From JAZGDL01 sp036477795 (GTDB lineage Bacteria; Planctomycetota; Phycisphaerae; UBA1845): DNA of 17,009 bases. The notes below the pieces were generated by a model. The model was not told the DNA's origin and did not search any database. It saw only the letters and a program-made list of their open reading frames with translations. The position numbers and the translations under genes are program-made. Shown piece after piece: positions 1 to 6,336 of the stretch. Each line of letters starts with the position of its first letter. Position 1 is the stretch's first letter. Location of the stretch: the NCBI GenBank assembly GCA_036477795.1, contig JAZGDL010000083.1, positions 1 to 17,009 of the forward strand. Direction: 5' to 3'.

Positions 1-1139
1 TGGATGGTGGCCCAGTCTTTGTATGCGGAGTTCCATGCCGCGTCGCTTCTGAATCCGGCGGTGCAGGCCAACACCGCCAGCAATCCCAGCAGCGATTCGC
101 CGATCATGCCGCCGTAGGCGATGAAGCGTGAGTCCGTCTCCTTGTCGATCTGCTTGGCTGTCGTGCCGGAGGAGACCAGCCCGTGGAAACCGCTGGCTGC
201 CCCGCAGGCGATGATGATGAAGACAAAGGGGAACAACGAGGGGGCCCCTTCGGGGTTGGCATTGAGCATGGGCGCGTGAAACACCGGGGCCAGGACGAAA
301 AAGCCGGCGTAGGCCGCCAGTAGTCCCAGGTACAGCAAGAGTGAATTGAGGAAGTCACGGGCCTGCAACAGACTCCACACCGGCAGCACCGATGCCAGGT
401 AGGCGTAAGCCAGGAGTAGCCAGGTCCACGACGATTGCGACGGCCACTGTCGCGGGTCCAAGCCCAGCGTCGGGTATTGGGCGCCCAGCCAGACGAAGAA
501 AAGCATCAGGATGAATCCCACGACAGTCGTTCGACCGAGCGGGAAGTTGCGCTTGTAGAGCAGGTGCCCGATGATCACAGCCATGATCATCAAGGCGCCC
601 GAGGGCAGCACCGCCGAGGGGAAGGATTGCTTGGCGGCTGCCAGATTGTTGGGATCGAAGTCGTCGCCGATGGTGAAGAGTGTGGCGATAACGAAGACGA
701 AAACGCCCATGGCCAGGGCTACGCCGAAAAAGATGATGGCCAGAAAGAGCGACTTGGCGCGCGGGCTGATGACACCGTCAGCCACCTTGCCGATGGAAAG
801 CCCTTGAGCCCGCATCGATACCACCAGAGCGCCGAAGTCGTGAACACAACCGACCAGCACGGCCCCCAGCACCACCCACAGCATGGCCGGCACCCAGCCC
901 CAGATGACCGCCACGGCGGGGCCCAGCATCGGAGCCAGCCCGGTGATCGACGCGTAGTGGTGGCCGAAAAGCACGAACCGGTTGGTCGGGACGTAGTCGA
1001 CCTCGTCCCGAAGGGCATGCGCCGGCGTGACTCTCAGCGGGTCCAACTTGAAGATGCGCCCGGCCAGGAACCGGGCATACACGCGGTAGCCGAAGATGTA
1101 GAGGGCAAAGCAGCCGATCGCCGCGAGCAGTGGGCTCAT
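1..1139 (-). CDS. cstA: Carbon starvation protein CstA, N-terminal ~379 aa (3' end beyond left edge)
   Basis: The minus-strand frame is open from the ATG at 1137-1139 to the window edge. The protein is very hydrophobic, with many membrane spans. The N-terminus (MSPLLAAIGCFALYIFGYR) is followed by the family signatures PTNRFVLFGHHYASITG and LAPMLGPAVAVIWGWVP near residues 52-85, and GAASGFHGLVSSGTTAKQI near residue 330. All are typical of CstA/BtsT inner-membrane transporters, which import peptides or pyruvate during carbon limitation (family knowledge). Family members usually have about 480-700 residues, so the C-terminal part lies outside the window. No Shine-Dalgarno motif precedes the ATG. 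A TATAGA hexamer ends only 9 bases before it, so the transcript may be nearly leaderless. Two direct repeats overlap this promoter/start region. The start is well supported because the family N-terminus aligns from this Met. Substrate is not determinable. Confidence 0.93.
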   Translation of the reverse strand, partial: MSPLLAAIGCFALYIFGYRVYARFLAGRIFKLDPLRVTPAHALRDEVDYVPTNRFVLFGHHYASITGLAPMLGPAVAVIWGWVPAMLWVVLGAVLVGCVHDFGALVVSMRAQGLSIGKVADGVISPRAKSLFLAIIFFGVALAMGVFVFVIATLFTIGDDFDPNNLAAAKQSFPSAVLPSGALMIMAVIIGHLLYKRNFPLGRTTVVGFILMLFFVWLGAQYPTLGLDPRQWPSQSSWTWLLLAYAYLASVLPVWSLLQARDFLNSLLLYLGLLAAYAGFFVLAPVFHAPMLNANPEGAPSLFPFVFIIIACGAASGFHGLVSSGTTAKQIDKETDSRFIAYGGMIGESLLGLLAVLACTAGFRSDAAWNSAYKDWATI

Positions 1140-1147
1140 CGCAGGGA

Positions 1148-1187
1148 TTCTATATTGATATGAACGATGGTTCTATATTGATGTGAA
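1148..1187 (-). promoter_or_regulatory. Pair of 17-bp direct repeats abutting the cstA start; candidate operator/promoter
   Basis: On the plus strand, TTCTATATTGATATGAA (1148-1164) and TTCTATATTGATGTGAA (1171-1187) differ at one base and start 23 bp apart. They are AT-rich in a GC-rich surrounding. Read toward cstA, each contains TATAGA, a possible -10 box, and the nearer copy ends 8 bp before the ATG. I see no good -35 hexamer. The spacing and position suit a regulator binding the same helix face, but the function is inferred. Confidence 0.4.
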
Positions 1188-1380
1188 GGATTGTGAAACG
1201 CGGCTCGTTGGCCCGCGTCCCTGAATCAGAACTCGGTCGTCGAACGACATACGGTCGTGTCGCGTGATCGCTTGACGTGTACTCCACTTACCGGGACAAA
1301 GGACGTGTCTACAAAAAGGTTTCGCATTGGCACGTGTTCAGCGTGTGGCGGAGCGTTGTCATGCCGTACGAATGAGCACT

Positions 1381-1444
1381 GTAGCGCCGCCCCTTGTGGG
1401 CGGCGAACTTGCGAACCGGCTCCACCCACAAGGGGTGGCGCTAC
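1381..1444. repeat. Compound palindrome: two hairpins in inverted orientation
   Basis: Arms of 23 bp at 1381-1403 and 1422-1444 are reverse complements at 21 of 23 positions and are separated by 18 bp. Each arm is itself a small hairpin: CGCCGCCC/GGGCGGCG around CTTGT on the left, CCACCC/GGGTGG around ACAAG on the right. The 116-bp element near 14500 has the same two-hairpin layout with a different sequence. This is a REP/BIME-like extragenic element. The long spurious reading frame crossing it is not a gene. Confidence 0.75.
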
Positions 1445-1462
1445 GGCTGGAACAAACGATGG

Positions 1463-1519
1463 GCTTGCCCAACTTTCTCATTGGGCAAGCATGTTGCTTT
1501 CAGTTCGGGTTGAAAGCGA
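1463..1519. repeat. Two tandem stem-loops upstream of the alpha/beta hydrolase
   Basis: First stem-loop: GCTTGCCCA (1463-1471) pairs perfectly with TGGGCAAGC (1482-1490) around a 10-base loop. Second: GCTTTCA (1496-1502) pairs with TGAAAGC (1511-1517) around 8 bases, extendable by a G.T and a T.A pair. Neither is followed by a T-run, so intrinsic termination is not indicated. The second ends about 30 bases before the hydrolase ATG and could fold in its 5' leader. The CTTGCCC/GGGCAAG core recurs as a palindrome at 9639-9655. Confidence 0.6.
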
Positions 1520-1549
1520 AGCGGCGGGGCGTCGGCAGCGAGGCTTCAG

Positions 1550-2350
1550 ATGGCGGTCGGTGACAGACTGTTCTATTATCCCACAAAGCACGTCTACGGG
1601 CTTCCGGAGTCGCACGGACTGGATTACGAGTCGGTTTTTTTCAACGGCACCGACGGCGTGCGCTTGCACGGCTGGTTCTTTCCGGCGGTGGGCCAGGCAC
1701 GCGGCACGGTGCTGCACTGTCACGGCAACGCCGGCAACATTACCGGGCATTTCGAACATGTGAAGTGGTTGCCGGCTGCACGTTGGAATGTGTTTTGTTT
1801 TGACTACCGCGGATACGGCCAATCATCCGGCCAGCCAACACGCGCCGGAACCATCGCAGACGCGCTTGCGGCGGCGGAGTACGTGCATTCGCGCGACGAC
1901 GTAGCCGCGGACCGCGTTGTGGTTCTGGGGCAGTCGCTGGGCGGGGCCGTGGGAATCGTCCTGGCAGCCAAGTGGCCCGGCGCTTGCGGGTTGGCTGTCG
2001 AGGGTGCGTTCAGCCACTATCGTCAGGAGGCGGCGTTCGTTTGCAGGCAGAACATCTTCATGCGTCCCGTGGCCGGGATCATGTCGCGGGCATTGATCTC
2101 AGAAGGTTTCGACCCCATTGACTGGGTGTCGAAGTTGCCCCCGCAGCCGAAGTTGTTCGTGTGCGGCACCGACGATCGCATCGTGGACCATCGACAGACG
2201 GTGGCTCTGCACGACGCCGCCGGGGCGCCGAAGGAGTTGTTCGTGATGGAAGGCGGTGGCCATGCCGATTCCATGTGCCTGCCGGAAGGGCAAGCTCGGT
2301 TCTTGAAGTTCTTCGAGCGGTGTGTGGGCGGTTCGTCGGGCGATACGTAA
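1550..2350 (+). CDS. Alpha/beta hydrolase (serine hydrolase, BEM46/ABHD13-like), 266 aa
   Basis: A compact alpha/beta-hydrolase with all the catalytic landmarks. The oxyanion-side motif HCHGNAGN lies at residues 56-63, the nucleophile elbow GQSLGG has Ser129, the acid is Asp209 in CGTDDRIVD, and the His is His238 in EGGGHAD. DYRGYGQSSG (85-94) is the usual strand/loop before the elbow. There is no signal peptide or clear membrane segment, so it is probably cytosolic. Family members are esterases, thioesterases or amidases; no substrate can be assigned. The start is the only reasonable one: an in-frame TGA lies at 1511-1513, and a weak GAGG at 1540-1543 sits 6 bases before the ATG. Its stop is 4 bp from the stop of the convergent permease, leaving no room for a separate terminator. 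It is preceded by a palindrome cluster and appears to be transcribed alone. Confidence 0.9.
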   Translation: MAVGDRLFYYPTKHVYGLPESHGLDYESVFFNGTDGVRLHGWFFPAVGQARGTVLHCHGNAGNITGHFEHVKWLPAARWNVFCFDYRGYGQSSGQPTRAGTIADALAAAEYVHSRDDVAADRVVVLGQSLGGAVGIVLAAKWPGACGLAVEGAFSHYRQEAAFVCRQNIFMRPVAGIMSRALISEGFDPIDWVSKLPPQPKLFVCGTDDRIVDHRQTVALHDAAGAPKELFVMEGGGHADSMCLPEGQARFLKFFERCVGGSSGDT

Positions 2351-2354
2351 TCTG

Positions 2355-3698
2355 TCAACGCTGCGGCTTCTTCCAGAAGAAGTAGAGCGTCCCCAGCGCG
2401 ATCAGCAATCCCGTCGTATAGGCAGCATCTTTGGGATACTTGATCGCAATACCGGCGGCCAGAGCGAACATGATCAGGATGAGCGCCACCGCCTGCACGA
2501 TTCCGGCGGGGCAACGGAATGCGTGTGTCGGGAATTCGCGCTCCCGCAAGCGGAAGACGATCAGGCTGGCATAAGACAGGCCGAACAGGATAGCGCTGGC
2601 GAAGAAGTAGATTTGCAGCACCTCACTGAAGGTGCGGGTGAGCACCAGTATGACGGCGAAGGTTGCCACCACCCAGAGCGCGTGGACCGGGGCCTGGGAA
2701 GCGGACATGTAGGCCATGAAGCGGAAGGTGAGGCCGTCCCGGGCCAGGGCGAACGTCACCCGAATGGTGGCCAACACGGTGGAGCTGAGCGCACCCAGGC
2801 AAATAACCATAGCGACGGCCAGCATGGCGTTTTCGCCTGCGGGCCCGAAGACCCGGCTCATGGCCTTGCCGGGCACAAATTTCACACCGGCCATCTCGCC
2901 CACCGGCATAAGGCGCATCAGAGCCACGTTTACCAGCACGTAGATCACGGTCAGAGCGACGGCTGATCCTATTAGAGCCCGGGGCAATGCCCGGCGGACG
3001 TCCTTGATCTCCTCCGCCATTTTTACCGAATCGGTGGTTCCGTCGTAGGCCCACAGAACCGGCACCACGCCGGCGCTGAACACCGCGAGCCAAGACCATC
3101 CCAAGCCCACGGATTGCATTCCGTGGGCCGGATCCCGGGCTGTCCCGGACTTGACCGGCGCGATACTGTGCGTCAGGCCGATGATAACGATCACCAGCAG
3201 TGCCGCGATCTTGACAGCGGTAAAAACATTCTGCGTCCACGCCCCGGTCCGCAGACCCAATGCGTTGACACCGGTGACAGCCACAATAGCTGCGGCGGCA
3301 AGTACGCCGGACCAGGCTGGGTTGACGACAAAGAGCGTGCAGCCGAAGTCACCGAACGCGGCGGCGATGGAGGCCGCGCCTCCACCGACAATAAAGATGG
3401 TGTAAGCCCATCCGAAGAAGAATGCGACGAATTCCCCGTAGGCTTCGCGGAGGAAGACATACTCGCCGCCGGCTTGCGGGAATCGGGTAGCCAGCTCAGC
3501 GGTGACCATGCCGGCCATCAGCACGAACACGCCGCCGAAAACCCAGGCCAGGATGATCAGCCAGGGCACCTGCAACTGTTCCGCCACCAGACCAGGCGTG
3601 CGAAAGATTCCCGAACCGATAGCCACACCCATGCCGATGCACAGCGCCGTCGGAGCGCCCAGGATGCGTTTGAGCGGTGTGAGTCTTTCCGCTGCCAT
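2355..3698 (-). CDS. APC-family amino acid permease, ~447 aa
   Basis: A strongly hydrophobic protein with about 12 predicted membrane spans. The unwound-TM1 signature of the APC (LeuT-fold) superfamily, GVAIGSGIFRTPG, lies at residues 24-36, and the next spans contain AELATRFPQAGGEYVFLREAYG, characteristic of amino acid/polyamine permeases of the LAT/YfnA type (the quoted stretch is interrupted by loops in function, not in sequence). It should move amino acids across the inner membrane by symport or exchange. The specific substrate cannot be read from sequence. I chose the ATG at 3698. The frame extends three codons to a TTG at 3707, but neither has a clear ribosome binding site. It ends 4 bp from the hydrolase stop and is separated by 122 bp from the peptidase gene that lies beyond its start on the same strand, so the two are not tightly linked. 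Confidence 0.9.
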   Translation of the reverse strand: MAAERLTPLKRILGAPTALCIGMGVAIGSGIFRTPGLVAEQLQVPWLIILAWVFGGVFVLMAGMVTAELATRFPQAGGEYVFLREAYGEFVAFFFGWAYTIFIVGGGAASIAAAFGDFGCTLFVVNPAWSGVLAAAAIVAVTGVNALGLRTGAWTQNVFTAVKIAALLVIVIIGLTHSIAPVKSGTARDPAHGMQSVGLGWSWLAVFSAGVVPVLWAYDGTTDSVKMAEEIKDVRRALPRALIGSAVALTVIYVLVNVALMRLMPVGEMAGVKFVPGKAMSRVFGPAGENAMLAVAMVICLGALSSTVLATIRVTFALARDGLTFRFMAYMSASQAPVHALWVVATFAVILVLTRTFSEVLQIYFFASAILFGLSYASLIVFRLREREFPTHAFRCPAGIVQAVALILIMFALAAGIAIKYPKDAAYTTGLLIALGTLYFFWKKPQR

Positions 3699-3763
3699 AC
3701 GATACAAGGTACTCTAACAACACCGAGCCGCACCCGTCAGGAAGCGGGAGAATCGTCAGGCAT

Positions 3764-3783
3764 CGACCGCTCCCTTACGGTCG
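3764..3783. repeat. Short extragenic palindrome
   Basis: CGACCG (3764-3769) and CGGTCG (3778-3783) form a perfect 6-bp stem around the loop CTCCCTTA. It lies in the spacer between the permease start and the end of the PSMA-like peptidase gene. No T-run follows on either strand, so it is a weak terminator candidate and more likely another extragenic palindrome. Confidence 0.45.
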
Positions 3784-3820
3784 GGTCTCGGATAATATGC
3801 CATCTGCGTGAGACACTACA

Positions 3821-5950
3821 CTAGTCGATACACGCCTCCATCTGATCCATGGCATTGAGCAGGTTGGTGAAGACCCGGTGGTAGGTATTGCCCGCCGTAA
3901 TAGCGGCAGCGGTTTGCTTGCGCTCGACAGCCCAGCGCAGGGCCGGCAGCATCCAGGCGGCGTAGCCGGAATCCGGGTCCGTGGCGGCGTACAGGTTTCT
4001 GAACCAACTGCGTCCGCCGGGCAGGCCGGCTTCGTGATACCAGTGGCGCTCCAACCCGATGAGCACCTTGTTGAGGCAGGCTAGCTTCTCGTCGGAAAGT
4101 TCTCCGCCGTTCAGCTTCTCCAGTACGCGCTTGTAGACGCCGACAGCCTGCTGCTCGTAACGTGTCGAAATGCCTTCGATCTTGCTCAAGTCGATGTCGA
4201 ATTCCAGTTTACCGGCGCGTTGGGCCAGGCTCTTCAGATGTCGGCGGACGTCCGGGCCGTAGCGCACCGGATCGATCGGTAGCAGGGGCGCGTGGGCCAG
4301 TCGGGCGACAACCACGTTCAAAACGCGCGTGACCATCTTGGCCGGCTCATAGTCCTGGCCGACAACTTTGCGATACCAGGCCAGATTGTCATAGTTCGAG
4401 TGGTATGAGACGCCCTTGGCACCGCCGGCGCCGAGGCTGGCCGACGGAACGGCTGCGTGGCAATAAAATCCGACGTGGTCGGAGCCGCCGCCGAGGTGCC
4501 CGAAACGCGGATGCCCGGGGAGCATACCGTCCTCCGACCGCTCCACCCACATATCGAAAACGGTCTTACCGCCGTCGGCGGACGACGACGATGGTTGTAC
4601 CTCGCGGGTCGCTTCGGCGATCAGCTTTTGCAGCACGGGGGCGGCGCTGGACCCGAAGTTCGGCCCCATGGCGGCCATGTCCAGGTTCAGGTAGGCCACG
4701 CCGTTGTTCAGCAGGTCGTCCCCATTGGCTTCCACCCATTCGACCGAACCGATGATGCCGAACTCCTCCGCCGCCCAGTTGGCGAAGACGATGGAGCGCG
4801 CCGGACGCCGGCCCCGCTCGGCCAACGCCGCGAAGCTCTTGGCGCATTCGTAGAGCACCATGGTGCCCGCAAGCGGATCCGCGGCGCCGAATGTCCAGGC
4901 GTCATAATGGCATCCCACGAAGACCTTCCGGTCACGCAGAGTCGTGCCGCGCAGCGTACCCAAAACGTTGTAGACTTTCTTCAGCCCACGTTTTTGCTTG
5001 ACCATGAGGCGCACCATGAGGTCTTCATCGCTGCTGACGCGGTAAGTGAACGGCAGTCCGCCCTGCCAGCCTGATGGTACCGCGTCGCCGTTCATGCGCC
5101 CCAGAATCTCCTGGGCGGCGCCCCAGCCGACCGGCTGCACGGGAATCACCGGCAGCCCGACTTTGTCCGGATCAAGGCGCTTGGCGCCCTTGGTGGCCGG
5201 CTCAAAGGGGGTCAGCGCGTCGCCGACATAATCAAGCGCCTTGATCGATCCTCGCTGGATGTAACTCGGTGTTGCGTAGCCGCCCTCGGGATACATCAAG
5301 CCTTTTGCAAAGCCGCTGTCGGCGGGATCGGTATAGATGATCAGACCGGCGCCGCCGGCAGCTTCGGCAAATTTTGCCTTGTATCCCCTGTAGTTCCCCC
5401 CGTAACGGGCAATCACGATCTTGCCGGCGACCTCAACCCCCAATTCACTCAGCTTTTCGAAATCCTCCTTGGTGCCGTAGTTGGCGTACACCACCGGCGC
5501 GGTCACGTCGCCGTTGCCGCTATAGGCATTCCAGCCGAACCGCAGATCGCGGTGCCCCGAGTACGGGTCCTCAGCCAATACGTCCTCCTTCAGGCTAAGC
5601 TTGGTATGCACGGGCGAGACGATTTCCAGAGCGGCGTCGAGAGGCTCAGCCAGGTAGACCCACAACTCCTGTTTCTCCACCTCAAAGCCCAGGGCCGTGA
5701 ATTCCGCCGCCAATCGCTCAGCGGCGCGCAGATCGTTGGGAGTTCCTGAATAATGCGGGTGTTCGGCGATCATTTCGTGGTTAGCCCGCAGGCTTGGTGA
5801 GGTGGGGATGCGGTTCAGCGCGATTTCGTAGTCCTTCTGCGATTGCCGCTGATCCGCCGGCCAACAGCGAAGCGGCGAATCCTCGACATCGACCCTTTCA
5901 GCTCCGCCGGCGGCAAGAGCCAGCATCGCTGTCAGGCATGGTGCAAGCAT
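3821..5950 (-). CDS. Secreted M28 metallopeptidase, glutamate carboxypeptidase II (PSMA)-like, 709 aa
   Basis: Domain order matches glutamate carboxypeptidase II and the transferrin-receptor family. There is a short hydrophobic leader (MLAPCLTAMLALAAGG), an N-terminal segment (residues ~40-145), a PA domain (~148-290), the M28 zinc domain (~325-555), and a C-terminal helical dimerisation-like domain (~560-705). Expected metal ligands are present: His348 (GCHYDAW), Asp358 (AADP), Glu396 next to catalytic Glu395 (AAEEFG), Asp424 (NLDMAAMG) and His517 (SYHSNYD). It should remove C-terminal or small peptide residues outside the cytoplasm. The start at 5950 is fixed by AGGAGG (5957-5962) 6 bases upstream. 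The open frame continues 53 codons further, but that extension translates a palindromic repeat and is discarded. The leader has no Lys/Arg in its n-region, which is unusual. Substrate is unknown. Confidence 0.92.
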   Translation of the reverse strand: MLAPCLTAMLALAAGGAERVDVEDSPLRCWPADQRQSQKDYEIALNRIPTSPSLRANHEMIAEHPHYSGTPNDLRAAERLAAEFTALGFEVEKQELWVYLAEPLDAALEIVSPVHTKLSLKEDVLAEDPYSGHRDLRFGWNAYSGNGDVTAPVVYANYGTKEDFEKLSELGVEVAGKIVIARYGGNYRGYKAKFAEAAGGAGLIIYTDPADSGFAKGLMYPEGGYATPSYIQRGSIKALDYVGDALTPFEPATKGAKRLDPDKVGLPVIPVQPVGWGAAQEILGRMNGDAVPSGWQGGLPFTYRVSSDEDLMVRLMVKQKRGLKKVYNVLGTLRGTTLRDRKVFVGCHYDAWTFGAADPLAGTMVLYECAKSFAALAERGRRPARSIVFANWAAEEFGIIGSVEWVEANGDDLLNNGVAYLNLDMAAMGPNFGSSAAPVLQKLIAEATREVQPSSSSADGGKTVFDMWVERSEDGMLPGHPRFGHLGGGSDHVGFYCHAAVPSASLGAGGAKGVSYHSNYDNLAWYRKVVGQDYEPAKMVTRVLNVVVARLAHAPLLPIDPVRYGPDVRRHLKSLAQRAGKLEFDIDLSKIEGISTRYEQQAVGVYKRVLEKLNGGELSDEKLACLNKVLIGLERHWYHEAGLPGGRSWFRNLYAATDPDSGYAAWMLPALRWAVERKQTAAAITAGNTYHRVFTNLLNAMDQMEACID

Positions 5951-5956
5951 GTACGT

Positions 5957-5962
5957 CCTCCT
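5957..5962 (-). promoter_or_regulatory. Ribosome binding site of the PSMA-like peptidase
   Basis: AGGAGG on the minus strand lies 6 bases from the ATG at 5950. It decides the start against the 53-codon upstream extension of the open frame. Confidence 0.85.
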
Positions 5963-6043
5963 GGTCAACTCTCTGGAACAGGTACCTATTGAACCGGCAT
6001 CGAGCGAAAGCGATCCGGTTATTGGATGGATTGGAGTGCAAAC

Positions 6044-6067
6044 GCCCACGGGTTGCAACCCGTGGGC
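6044..6067. repeat. Perfect 24-bp extragenic palindrome, family shared with 10832-10859
   Basis: The sequence is a perfect inverted repeat centred at 6055/6056 with core CCCACGGGTTGCAACC. The copy at 10832-10859 has the same 24 bp plus two extra paired bases on each side. It lies ~95 bp upstream of the PSMA-like peptidase start, so it may be in the 5' leader. The rest of the 5951-6336 spacer holds a purine-rich tract and a heptamer repeat, listed separately, and no gene. Confidence 0.85.
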
Positions 6068-6093
6068 TTGTGGGGGTTGCGTTGGATATGGGC

Positions 6094-6142
6094 AGGGACG
6101 GAGAGACAAAGGGACGGAGGGACAAAGAGGGACGAAGGGGAA
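6094..6142 (+). repeat. Purine-rich imperfect tandem repeat (GGGACRRA-like units)
   Basis: About 49 bases are nearly all G/A plus isolated C, built from repeating units such as GGGACGGA, GAGACAAA, GGGACGGA, GGGACAAA and GGGACGAA. It is low-complexity spacer sequence with no coding sign on either strand. Confidence 0.6.
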
Positions 6143-6293
6143 TCGTTAATCCGCGCACCGCGCTACATGAAGACTTCATTGACGGCCGGCGGGCGCGAGG
6201 AGCGAACGCTGACCGGAGTCGCCGGCCCCACTCAATGCCACCCCTGAGCGTCTAAGGCGACCCGGTCAGCAATACACTCGCCGATACGTAAGC

Positions 6294-6321
6294 GTTCAGC
6301 GTTCAGCGGTCAGCAATCAGC
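6294..6321 (+). repeat. Four tandem 7-bp units (consensus GTTCAGC)
   Basis: GTTCAGC, GTTCAGC, GGTCAGC and AATCAGC stand head to tail, ending 15 bp from the FHA gene stop. A similar GGTCAGCAA occurs at 6264-6272. This is a short simple repeat with no known role. Confidence 0.6.
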
Positions 6322-6336
6322 CCGTGGCGCCAGATC

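Noticed and set aside
435..1163. A 242-codon plus-strand frame antisense to cstA
   Set aside because: It is rich in Gln, His, Arg and Asp with no domain sense, a typical antisense shadow of a GC-rich membrane protein gene. The minus frame has clear CstA motifs.
1257..1763. A 168-codon plus-strand frame before and into the hydrolase
   Set aside because: It runs through the compound palindrome and overlaps the well-supported hydrolase in another frame; the peptide is Cys/Arg/Thr-rich and meaningless.
3114..3824. A 236-codon plus-strand frame antisense to the permease
   Set aside because: It is a shadow of the APC permease, which has a clear TM1 signature in the opposite frame.
5951..6109. A 53-codon N-terminal extension of the PSMA-like peptidase
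   Set aside because: It translates the 24-bp palindrome and lacks a ribosome binding site, whereas AGGAGG sits 6 bases before the ATG at 5950, directly ahead of a hydrophobic leader.
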